In this document: positions 6,888-14,355 of the stretch, piece by piece
How positions within the stretch are numbered: position 1 is the first letter of the stretch
Layout: every line of letters starts with the position of its first letter
Position numbers and translations under genes: made by a program
Notes under the pieces: generated by a model
Database searches by the model: none
What the model saw: the letters and a program-made list of their open reading frames with translations, nothing else
What the model was told of the DNA's origin: nothing
Source: CAJOLV01 sp045631885
GTDB lineage: Bacteria > Bacillota_I > Bacilli_A > RFN20 > CAG-826
NCBI GenBank assembly: GCA_045631885.1
Contig: JAZQVN010000031.1
Coordinates: 1-15,578, forward strand
Direction: 5' to 3'
Length of the DNA: 15,578 nt

Positions 6888-6911
6888 ATTTTAAATTGTC
6901 TAACCCAGATA

Positions 6912-6939
6912 ATTATATTTTAAAAAATATTGATGACAT
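6912..6939 (-). promoter_or_regulatory. Promoter of the membrane acyltransferase-like gene
   Basis: On the - strand a perfect TATAAT (6917-6912) lies 16 bases after ATGTCA (6939-6934), which matches four of six -35 bases. The predicted start near 6905 gives a leader of about 18 bases without a ribosome binding site. Confidence 0.55.
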
Positions 6940-6976
6940 GTTTTATTGATGGTCCAAATACTTGCATGTAAATCAA

Positions 6977-8911
6977 CTACAGGTTCTTTACTATAGTAAG
7001 AACGTTCTTGCCATCTTTATATTCGTAAGTCATATCATCCATACTTTTTTTCACCATAAAGATGCCTAAACCACCTTTTTGACGTTCCATTAGTTTAAGT
7101 GATGTATTGGGATCAGGTTTAGCAAGTGGATCATATTCTACACCTGAATCAATAAATGTTATTTCTATAGATAGAGGATCTTCATTCATCACTACTTGAA
7201 TAGTCACATCACCTTCATTATTTTCATAAGCGTAACTAGCGATATTAACAAAGATTTCTTCTATAGCGATATCAATCGTGGTTTGTACTTTCATAGAACA
7301 GTTAACTTCTTTAAGTTTTTGATCAATAAAAGCTTGTACTTCTTCTAAATTATTTCGATCAGCTTTAATAACAAGTTCGTCAACTTTTTTCTCTTTTTTA
7401 GGATGAGGACCGAAATATCTTAATCCTAACATTGTTAAATCATCAAATTGAGGAGCGTCTTTCACAAAACCATCAACGGCTTTTAAAACACCTTCAAGAA
7501 TAAGTTGTTGTGAAGAATCTTTTGGTATGGAATTAAGTGCTTCTACAGTGCGTTCTACACCAAACATTTGTTTATTAAAATCTGTCGCCTCCGCCACACC
7601 ATCTGTATAAACAAATATCTGATCACCACTTTTAAGTTGGATTTCCGTATCAACATATTTACTATTTGGCATCGCCCCTATCGCGAGTCCGTGTTTATCT
7701 TTAAATATTTCATATTTGCCATTTACATTGATAATTGGATATTCATGTCCCGCACTAGAAGTGACTAGTTTGCCTGTGCTGATTTCTAATATACCAAGCC
7801 ACACAGTGACAAACATATGGGCTTTATTATTCGCATATACCGCTCTATTGACCCTTTCTAATATCTCAGAAGGAGACCCACCAATCAAAGCGTGGTCATT
7901 AATAAGAATTTTACTAGACATCATAAATAACGCTGCAGGGACACCTTTACCAGAAACATCAGCGATCACTAATGCGAGATGATCATCATCAATCATGAAG
8001 AAGTCATAGAAATCTCCACCCACTTCTTTTGCCGGAGTCATAGAAGCATAAATATCAAATTCATGTCTATCTGGGAAAGGAGGAAAAACTGATGGAAGGG
8101 TATTTGTTTGGATTTCTGTACCCATATTGAGCTCAGTTTCTGTCGCAGTCATTTTCTTGCTATTATCGTTAAAAATAACGCAGTACATCACGATTAGAGA
8201 CATTAAAACAAAGCCATATTGAGCCGCCGCACCATGTTCTCCACCGACGAGATAATAGCCAATGCCTGGGAAAATAACAAAGAGCAATGCTGGAATCTTT
8301 TGATTCCAAGGAGCGTGGCAAATAATTATATGAACAATTCCAATAATAAAAATTGTGTCAGGAACAATATCCATCAGCCAAGCAAGGGAGGTATAGGCAA
8401 AAACACCCTGTTCATCAACAGCAAATGTTAATGGATAGATAATATTAATTAATATAATAAGAGTACCTAATGAAGCTAAAATAGGCACTATTATATCAGT
8501 AATCTTGGCTATTTTGCCTTCAATACTAAGTAATTTTTTAATGTAATAATAATAAAGATCAACAATTAATGCCAAATCAAGGAAACTAGAAATAACGCAT
8601 AATGTTAAATGTAAGATTCTTGACTCGGATAATCCAGATACAAATAGCATTAATTCATTAATTAAAAAACTTGTACTTACCATCAAGATGAGAAGTCGGA
8701 AAATTAAATTTCCTTCTCCTTTTTGTCTTAAACACCCATAAAAAAGAGCAACACAAATAAGGGCACCAACCGTGTCAACACCAAAATCAAACAAATATGA
8801 TTGGATCCTTGCTACCTCAAAGTTAATTTCACTCCAAACAATGAGAAAAATCCCTACCGCAATGGTATAGACTAATCCTAATACGTTGAACCAATTGATC
8901 TTTTTTAACAT
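6977..8911 (-). CDS. Membrane SpoIIE/RsbU-type PP2C phosphatase fused to an anti-sigma-type ATPase domain
   Basis: The 644-residue protein has three parts. Residues 1-250 form about seven membrane spans, probably the sensor. A linker leads to the PP2C domain (about 280-500) with the family pattern PAKEVGGDFYD (metal ligand Asp300), IADVSGKG (Asp318), YTDGVAEA (Asp437) and QFDDLT (Asp490/491), so all expected metal-binding aspartates are present. Residues 510-644 are an RsbW/SpoIIAB-like histidine-kinase-type ATPase with EEIFVNI (Glu551, Asn555), DSG (588-590) and GGLG (613-616). The phosphatase half would dephosphorylate, and the ATPase half phosphorylate, a STAS-domain protein; one is encoded 76 bases upstream. 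Having both opposing activities in one membrane protein is unusual compared with the classical separate RsbU and RsbW. Its 89-base downstream gap holds the next gene's promoter. Confidence 0.93.
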   Translation of the reverse strand: MLKKINWFNVLGLVYTIAVGIFLIVWSEINFEVARIQSYLFDFGVDTVGALICVALFYGCLRQKGEGNLIFRLLILMVSTSFLINELMLFVSGLSESRILHLTLCVISSFLDLALIVDLYYYYIKKLLSIEGKIAKITDIIVPILASLGTLIILINIIYPLTFAVDEQGVFAYTSLAWLMDIVPDTIFIIGIVHIIICHAPWNQKIPALLFVIFPGIGYYLVGGEHGAAAQYGFVLMSLIVMYCVIFNDNSKKMTATETELNMGTEIQTNTLPSVFPPFPDRHEFDIYASMTPAKEVGGDFYDFFMIDDDHLALVIADVSGKGVPAALFMMSSKILINDHALIGGSPSEILERVNRAVYANNKAHMFVTVWLGILEISTGKLVTSSAGHEYPIINVNGKYEIFKDKHGLAIGAMPNSKYVDTEIQLKSGDQIFVYTDGVAEATDFNKQMFGVERTVEALNSIPKDSSQQLILEGVLKAVDGFVKDAPQFDDLTMLGLRYFGPHPKKEKKVDELVIKADRNNLEEVQAFIDQKLKEVNCSMKVQTTIDIAIEEIFVNIASYAYENNEGDVTIQVVMNEDPLSIEITFIDSGVEYDPLAKPDPNTSLKLMERQKGGLGIFMVKKSMDDMTYEYKDGKNVLTIVKNL

Positions 8912-8946
8912 AACGATTTTCTTTTCAAAGAGAGTATAAGAGAAAG

Positions 8947-8967
8947 AACGGATATAAGTTATCCGCT
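8947..8967 (-). terminator. Hairpin between the STAS and phosphatase genes (possible attenuator)
   Basis: A perfect six-pair stem (CGGATA and TATCCG, five-base loop) can extend to eight pairs with one G-T wobble on the - strand. It is followed by a pyrimidine-rich stretch that is not a clean T run. It could reduce read-through into the phosphatase gene or protect the upstream mRNA; full termination is uncertain. Confidence 0.35.
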
Positions 8968-8987
8968 CTAGTTATAAATAAACTAAT

Positions 8988-9332
8988 TTATTCAATATTG
9001 AATATTTGGATGAAACCAGTGACATCAAAGATTTCATGAATTGCTTCACTAACGTGAATTAAGGTCATTTCACCTTTACCATTCATTTGTTGAGCAGCGC
9101 CAAGTAACACTCTTAAACCTGCGGAAGAAATATAATCTAATTTAGCTAAATCAAATACGAGTTTTTTAGCGTTTTCAATGATCTTATTAATTTCACCTTC
9201 AAGTTCTGGTGAAGTAAGTGTATCTAATCTACCTTCAACATTAAATGTATAATTTTCACCATCTTGATTCATAGAAACTTTTAATTTGGATTCAGGAGCA
9301 GATCCTTTATTCTTTTTGCCAAATAATCCCAT
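8988..9332 (-). CDS. STAS-domain anti-sigma factor antagonist (RsbV/SpoIIAA-like)
   Basis: The 114-residue protein has a lysine-rich N-terminal extension of about 15 residues, then a STAS domain. The core LDYISSAGLRVLLGA (65-79) aligns with the phosphorylation loop of RsbV and SpoIIAA, making Ser70 the predicted phosphorylation site. In this family the unphosphorylated form binds the anti-sigma kinase and releases its target; phosphorylation undoes this. The kinase and phosphatase are supplied by the fusion protein encoded immediately downstream. Upstream, 43 bases separate it from the end of the third large membrane protein. AAAGGAG precedes the ATG but 14 bases away, longer than usual; an in-frame stop between them excludes an earlier normal start. 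Confidence 0.92.
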   Translation of the reverse strand: MGLFGKKNKGSAPESKLKVSMNQDGENYTFNVEGRLDTLTSPELEGEINKIIENAKKLVFDLAKLDYISSAGLRVLLGAAQQMNGKGEMTLIHVSEAIHEIFDVTGFIQIFNIE

Positions 9333-9375
9333 AATGCTCTAATAAACTCCTTTATATATTAATATAATACTCTTG

Positions 9376-9444
9376 TTATTCTTGAGTTACCTTTGTTTCT
9401 TTCTTTTTATTAAGTATTAACATAATCGCGATACCAATGCCTGC
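9376..9444 (-). repeat. 69-base block identical to the end of the first paralogue
   Basis: The last 69 bases of this gene, including the stop codon, are identical to 14287-14355. They encode the end of the last membrane span and the tail. The middle paralogue differs here both in DNA and protein, so the match is not simply strong constraint. Confidence 0.85.
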
Positions 9445-11829
9445 TCCCACTGTTATTCCAATACCAGCGAATAAAACTGCGGAACCAGTTGAGAAGTTAG
9501 ATCCAGTAACTGAAGCGTTTTTAATAGCGGATTCATCTAAATTGAAATAGACATAAGTTCCTTTATTTGGATCGTTATAGCAATAATATTTACTTGTTAA
9601 GTTATAAGCGTTCGTGGTTTCGAAATTGTGAATGCCTAAATTAGAATAACCATTTGGGATAGTAGAAGTTCCCGTTACTACTTTTAAGCTATCAGCTTTA
9701 ATTGGAGCGTGGCCATCTTGTCTAGCATAATATAATGCCAACCACTGCTTACCAACATCGCCGTTAAGATCAGCGTAGTTTTGTAATACATCATAGAAAT
9801 CAGCATCTGGTTTACGATTGCATTCCACGACTCTATAATATGCAGAATCATTTCTCACCACAGTTGTGACACCGTTTTCCGTTTTTGTGATGTCTGTCTC
9901 TTCAACAATATATTTTGGAATTGGGGTATATTCAACTTTGTAATAATCGAGTAATTCTTTAATTGTGGACCAGATAGAGACAGCTGCAAGAGCCGCCATC
10001 GCGACAGTAAAAGCTGCACCTAAATATGTTGCAATTTTTGATTTAGTAGCTGCATTAGCGGCCACTTTATCAAAAGTTGTTTTACCATCTTGAATTTGCT
10101 TAGCGACTTTACTGCCATATATACCTTCTAATCTAGCATTAAAAATTTCTTTAGCTGCACGCTGATCTTCAAGGGCACTAAATGTGCGATATACTTCTAT
10201 ACCATTGGCATGTGATGCGTTAATGTAATCTTTTGTAATGGATGGAAGTTGGGCTAAATATATTGATTTAGCGGTTTTGGCTGCTGCGACAGAGGCAGTA
10301 GCAAAACTCTTTAATTGTGAAGCAAAAGCAAATGAAGCAATCATACCTGCTGTTGCAAGAGCGGTCGCTCCCCAAAGGATATAAGTTGTTGTACTTAATG
10401 GATGATCAACAACTGCGTCATTCTTCATCGCTTCAGCACGTAATGCTTTATTTGTTAAAGCGACTTTACCTTTTTGGAAGATTTCTCTATTGACGCCTTC
10501 ATAAATAGAAACTGGCTCAATATTGCCTAAATCGTTATTGTCATAGCTTGTTGCATCCGCAGTAGCGATAGTCACTAAATCTTGAATTGATAAGAAATCT
10601 AATCCTGCTAATTGACCTGCTGATAAAGAGGCAACGATAGGATATAAATTTCTAATATCATCACCAGCGAACACACTAGCGTCTTGCATAAAGAATTCCC
10701 TAAGCGTTGAACCGTCATCAAAGTCATAATCTACTTCATCGAGTCTTTCATAAGCCGCGATTAATTCTAGGTCAAGAGTTGTTTCTACAAAGTCGTTTTG
10801 CACTTCTATACTAGCAACAAGAGCTTCACCGTTCTTATCTTTGTCTTTGCTATTTTCATCATATTGTTCAATGGCTTGAACTTGTTCATCAAATACATTT
10901 TCACCAATATTAGCTAATTCATTTCTCTTATCATCATATTCAAATAATGCTTGGTTAAAGACATCCCATTTTTCTAATAATTTATTCGCGTCATCGCCAT
11001 ACATTCTATCTAGTGTTGCATCTTGTTCTGTAATATCAACACCAGCTTCATCTAATTGCTCTATTAATTTATCAAAAGTGTTATCTTCTAATCTATCAAT
11101 CCAGCTTTTTTCATCTGTATCAGTAGCTTTAGTTAACAAAGTCTCCATAGATAAAGTAGATTTGCCGTTTGCTTGCATGATAATAGTAGCGATATCTGCG
11201 TGTTGTTTCTTCTCTTCATCAGATAATGCAGCGTATTCTGTATCGCCTAATTCATATTTAGTTTTATTGATTAATAAATCACCTAATAATCCACCTGTAT
11301 CGTCATCTTGGAGTTTATTAAGCATTGATCTCATATATTCTGCGCGAGCTTTATTAGCCGCGAAAGGAGATTTAAGGTTTGCTCTATATTCATCAAGAGT
11401 GACTATAAATCTATCGATAAAAGGGAGAACTTCAGTTTTGAGCCTGGTTGCCATCAAGGCTTCATAATCTTTAATACTATAACCGCCTCTCATGTTCATA
11501 ACTGCTAAGTCAGTGATAGCAAAAGTTGGATCATTCGTGGTCTTATAGCCTAAATAGACTACTTTTTGTCCTCTACCCATTGTTGGATCTTTAGAACCAG
11601 CTTCATAGTTTAAGTCAGCATTATTACCATTATCATCTTTTAAAATAGTAAAACCATCATCAAGAAGTGATTTTGCCGCACCTTCTTCAGTTTTATCCAT
11701 ACCCACTTTTATTTCGGCTAAATATTGAGTATTTGATGCCGCTTTTGAAGGCATATATCTCATTGGTGTACCTACACCTAAAAGGAGTGATAATGCTGCA
11801 ATAGATAGTTTTGAAATATTTTTAATCAT
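9376..11829 (-). CDS. Large exported membrane-anchored protein, tandem paralogue (last of three)
   Basis: I do not recognise this 817-residue family. A signal peptide (about 1-31) is followed by a long predicted outside region (32-480), a span (481-505), a helical alanine/lysine-rich segment (506-592), a second span (597-622), an outside region (623-782) and a glycine-rich last span (783-807) with the tail NKKKETKVTQE. Positive charges put the segment 506-592 and the tail inside the cell. There is no LPxTG or lipobox. Residues 36-115 (ADLN, IVYLGY-like VYLGY, AITDLAVMNM) and 684-720 (ADLNGDVGKQWLALYY, ADSLKVV) share a pattern resembling MABP beta-prism domains; this is inference. Most of the rest is acidic and helical. 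It follows its paralogue after 23 bases with AGGGG nine bases before the ATG, and precedes the STAS gene. Confidence 0.85.
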   Translation of the reverse strand: MIKNISKLSIAALSLLLGVGTPMRYMPSKAASNTQYLAEIKVGMDKTEEGAAKSLLDDGFTILKDDNGNNADLNYEAGSKDPTMGRGQKVVYLGYKTTNDPTFAITDLAVMNMRGGYSIKDYEALMATRLKTEVLPFIDRFIVTLDEYRANLKSPFAANKARAEYMRSMLNKLQDDDTGGLLGDLLINKTKYELGDTEYAALSDEEKKQHADIATIIMQANGKSTLSMETLLTKATDTDEKSWIDRLEDNTFDKLIEQLDEAGVDITEQDATLDRMYGDDANKLLEKWDVFNQALFEYDDKRNELANIGENVFDEQVQAIEQYDENSKDKDKNGEALVASIEVQNDFVETTLDLELIAAYERLDEVDYDFDDGSTLREFFMQDASVFAGDDIRNLYPIVASLSAGQLAGLDFLSIQDLVTIATADATSYDNNDLGNIEPVSIYEGVNREIFQKGKVALTNKALRAEAMKNDAVVDHPLSTTTYILWGATALATAGMIASFAFASQLKSFATASVAAAKTAKSIYLAQLPSITKDYINASHANGIEVYRTFSALEDQRAAKEIFNARLEGIYGSKVAKQIQDGKTTFDKVAANAATKSKIATYLGAAFTVAMAALAAVSIWSTIKELLDYYKVEYTPIPKYIVEETDITKTENGVTTVVRNDSAYYRVVECNRKPDADFYDVLQNYADLNGDVGKQWLALYYARQDGHAPIKADSLKVVTGTSTIPNGYSNLGIHNFETTNAYNLTSKYYCYNDPNKGTYVYFNLDESAIKNASVTGSNFSTGSAVLFAGIGITVGAGIGIAIMLILNKKKETKVTQE
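10988..11062 (-). repeat. 75-base block identical to the middle paralogue
   Basis: These 75 bases are identical to 13426-13500, including third codon positions, while sequence on either side differs at many silent sites. The block encodes the EQLDEAGVDITEQDATLDRM region (about residues 256-281). Confidence 0.85.
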
Positions 11830-11852
11830 AAACTCTTACCCCTATTTATATT

Positions 11853-14264
11853 TTATTCTTTCACTACTTTTTCTTTTCTTTTTGTAAGAACTAACATAAT
11901 AGCGATACCAATACCTGCACCAACAACTGCGCCAATACCCGCAAATAAGAAGCCAGTACCAGTAGAGAAGTTAGATCCAGCAACAGATGCTTTAGGTAAA
12001 GCAGATTCATCGACTTGGAAATATACATAGGTACCTTTTGGTGTATCGTTATAGCAATAATGCTTATCAGTTAAGTTAAAAGCGCCACTATAACCAAACA
12101 TATGGATACCTATTTCATAACCAGCTGGCGTTTTAGAATCACCAATAACTACTTTAAGACTATCCGCTTTGATTGGGGCTTTGCCTTCATATCTAACGTA
12201 ATATAACGCTAACCACTGTTTACCAACGTCACCATTAAGGTCGGCATAATTCTGTAATTGTTCATAATAATCAGCATTTGGTTTACGATTACATTCTGCC
12301 ACTCGATAATAAGCAGTATCATTTCTTTTATATGTTTTTTCGTCCCCTTCACCTTCTGTAATATCAACTTCTTCAACCATGTACTTAGGAATTGGAGAAT
12401 ATTCGACATTATAATATGCAATTAATTCGGTAACTGTACTATAAATAGAGAAGGCTGCTAAGGCCGCCATAGCAACAGTGAAAGCAGCACCAAGGTAGGT
12501 GCAAATTTTGGATTTAGTGGCAGCATTTTTAATTGTGCCCTCTACATCAGACACCACATCATCCACATAATCTTTGCCAACTAATTTCTCTAATGCCAAA
12601 TCTCTTGTCTTATGAGCGGCATCCACAGCATTTTTATAGGCATCACGAGAAAGATCGAGATCATTGGCTAACTTAAAAAGTTTGTCAGTACATTGTTTAT
12701 TAGCTAGCCTAACCGCATTTTCTGCACCATCTAACCTGTTGAAGACATCTTTAAAATGTGACATTAATACCCAGGAAGTGATCATACCAGCAGTTGCCAC
12801 AGCTGTTGCGCCCCAAAGAATCCAAGTATTTGTGCTTAATGGGGAATCTTTAACTGCATCATTTTGCATTGCTTCTAATCGTTTAGCGTCATTAGTAATC
12901 GCAACCATACCTTTTTGGAAGATTTCTCTATTGACACCTTCATAAATTGAGGCGGGTTCAGTATCACCTAAATCATTTTCATAACTTGTCGCATCGGCAG
13001 TTGCAATGGTAACTAAGTCTTGAAGAGATAAGAAATCAAGACCTGCTAGTTGACCTGCAGAAAGCGAGGCAACGATTGGATATAAATCTCTAATATCATC
13101 GCCATTAAAGACACTTGCATCTTGAGCAAAAAATTCAGCAAGAGTGGAGCCATCTTCAAAGTCGTAATCAACTTCATCCATACGTTCTTTAGCCGCGATG
13201 AGTTCGAGGTCAAGTGTTTCATTCGTTATATCAACTCTAGCGGATGTAAGGGCAACAACAGCAGGGCCATTTTTATTGACATCATCGCTGTTTACGTCGA
13301 ATTGTTCCATCTTTTCAACGTTCTCTTCGTATCTACTTTCATCTAAATTAGCTAAAGCATTTACTTTTTCATCGTATTCGTTAAGGGCTTGAGAAAATGT
13401 ATCCCATTTTTCTAATAGTTTTTTAGCGTCATCGCCATACATTCTATCTAGTGTTGCATCTTGTTCTGTAATATCAACACCAGCTTCATCTAATTGCTCT
13501 TTCAAATCATCAAGAGTGTTTTCTTCTAATCTATCAATCCAAGAAGTTTCTTTTGTATCGGTGGCTTTAGTTAACAAAGTTTCAATTGATAATGTGGCTT
13601 TGCCATTTGCTTGCATGATAATAGTTAAAATATCAGCATGTTGTTTCTTTTCTTCTTCAGACAATGCTGCGTAATCAGCATCACCCATTTCATATTTAGT
13701 TTCATTAACTAATAAGTCGCCCATCAAACCACCTGTATCATCATCAGATAGTTTATTTAGCATGGATTTCATATATTGGGCTCTGGCCTTGTTAGATGGA
13801 TACTCACTATTAAGGTTTTCTCTATATTCTTGTAAAGTTACTAAGAAGCGTTCAACAAAAGGAATAACTTCAGTCTTTAATTGTTTTTCCATTAATTCTT
13901 CATAATCTTTAACAGAATAACCACCTCTCATGTTCATAACCGCTAAGTCAGTAACGGCTTCATCCACATTAGTAGTAGTTTTATAACCTAGATAAACAAT
14001 CTTTTGGCCTCTGCCCATAGTAGGATCTTTAGAGCCAGCATCTTCATTTAAGTCTGCATACTTTCCATCTTTAGAAAGAATAGTAAAACCTTCTTCAAGA
14101 AGTTCACTTTTTGCTTCTTGTTCAGTTTTACCGATGCCTACTTTCACTTCGGAAATGTATTTTGTTTCACCTGCTGCCATTGCGGGAGCGTAATGAGCTG
14201 GAATAGAAACTCCTAAGGCTACCGCCATAGCGGCAATTGTTAATTTGGAAAAGATTTTTAGCAT
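11853..14264 (-). CDS. Large exported membrane-anchored protein, tandem paralogue (middle of three)
   Basis: This 803-residue protein has the layout of its neighbours: signal peptide ending near AMAAG (about residue 31), outside region to about 478, spans at about 480-501 and 586-611, outside region 612-768, last span about 770-793 and the tail TKRKEKVVKE. Outside parts are close to the other copies (for example DDDTGGL, EEKKQHADI, LYPIVASLSAGQLAGLDFLS). The inner segment 503-580 is unrelated to theirs by eye, predicted helical and charged, and has a cysteine at 525. A perfect AGGAGG lies seven bases before the ATG. It sits 22 bases after the first paralogue and 23 before the last, so the three are very probably co-transcribed. 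No catalytic motif is visible; structural, adhesive, receptor or pore roles are all open. Confidence 0.85.
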   Translation of the reverse strand: MLKIFSKLTIAAMAVALGVSIPAHYAPAMAAGETKYISEVKVGIGKTEQEAKSELLEEGFTILSKDGKYADLNEDAGSKDPTMGRGQKIVYLGYKTTTNVDEAVTDLAVMNMRGGYSVKDYEELMEKQLKTEVIPFVERFLVTLQEYRENLNSEYPSNKARAQYMKSMLNKLSDDDTGGLMGDLLVNETKYEMGDADYAALSEEEKKQHADILTIIMQANGKATLSIETLLTKATDTKETSWIDRLEENTLDDLKEQLDEAGVDITEQDATLDRMYGDDAKKLLEKWDTFSQALNEYDEKVNALANLDESRYEENVEKMEQFDVNSDDVNKNGPAVVALTSARVDITNETLDLELIAAKERMDEVDYDFEDGSTLAEFFAQDASVFNGDDIRDLYPIVASLSAGQLAGLDFLSLQDLVTIATADATSYENDLGDTEPASIYEGVNREIFQKGMVAITNDAKRLEAMQNDAVKDSPLSTNTWILWGATAVATAGMITSWVLMSHFKDVFNRLDGAENAVRLANKQCTDKLFKLANDLDLSRDAYKNAVDAAHKTRDLALEKLVGKDYVDDVVSDVEGTIKNAATKSKICTYLGAAFTVAMAALAAFSIYSTVTELIAYYNVEYSPIPKYMVEEVDITEGEGDEKTYKRNDTAYYRVAECNRKPNADYYEQLQNYADLNGDVGKQWLALYYVRYEGKAPIKADSLKVVIGDSKTPAGYEIGIHMFGYSGAFNLTDKHYCYNDTPKGTYVYFQVDESALPKASVAGSNFSTGTGFLFAGIGAVVGAGIGIAIMLVLTKRKEKVVKE
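13426..13500 (-). repeat. 75-base block identical to the last paralogue
   Basis: Partner of 10988-11062, at the equivalent position of the middle gene. Perfect identity within otherwise diverged flanks suggests a recent exchange. Confidence 0.85.
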
Positions 14265-14271
14265 GACAAAT

Positions 14272-14277
14272 CCTCCT
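14272..14277 (-). promoter_or_regulatory. Ribosome binding site of the middle paralogue
   Basis: AGGAGG on the - strand, seven bases before the ATG at 14264. It is the strongest ribosome binding site on the - strand of this window, in contrast to the genes below 6900, which have none. Confidence 0.8.
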
Positions 14278-14286
14278 ACATCTTAT

Positions 14287-14355
14287 TTATTCTTGAGTTA
14301 CCTTTGTTTCTTTCTTTTTATTAAGTATTAACATAATCGCGATACCAATGCCTGC
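14287..14355 (-). repeat. 69-base block identical to the end of the last paralogue
   Basis: Partner of 9376-9444; covers the last span and tail codons plus the TAA stop. Confidence 0.85.

Noticed and set aside
9345..9375. Promoter or terminator in the 43-base gap before the STAS gene.
   Set aside because: The palindromic TATATTAATATA gives several -10-like hexamers but no -35 box, and it is too AT-rich and short of GC pairs for a terminator.
11078..11467. A 129-codon + strand frame inside the last large paralogue.
   Set aside because: It is antisense to a region strongly conserved as protein on the - strand, with no ribosome binding site; it is a by-product of codon use.
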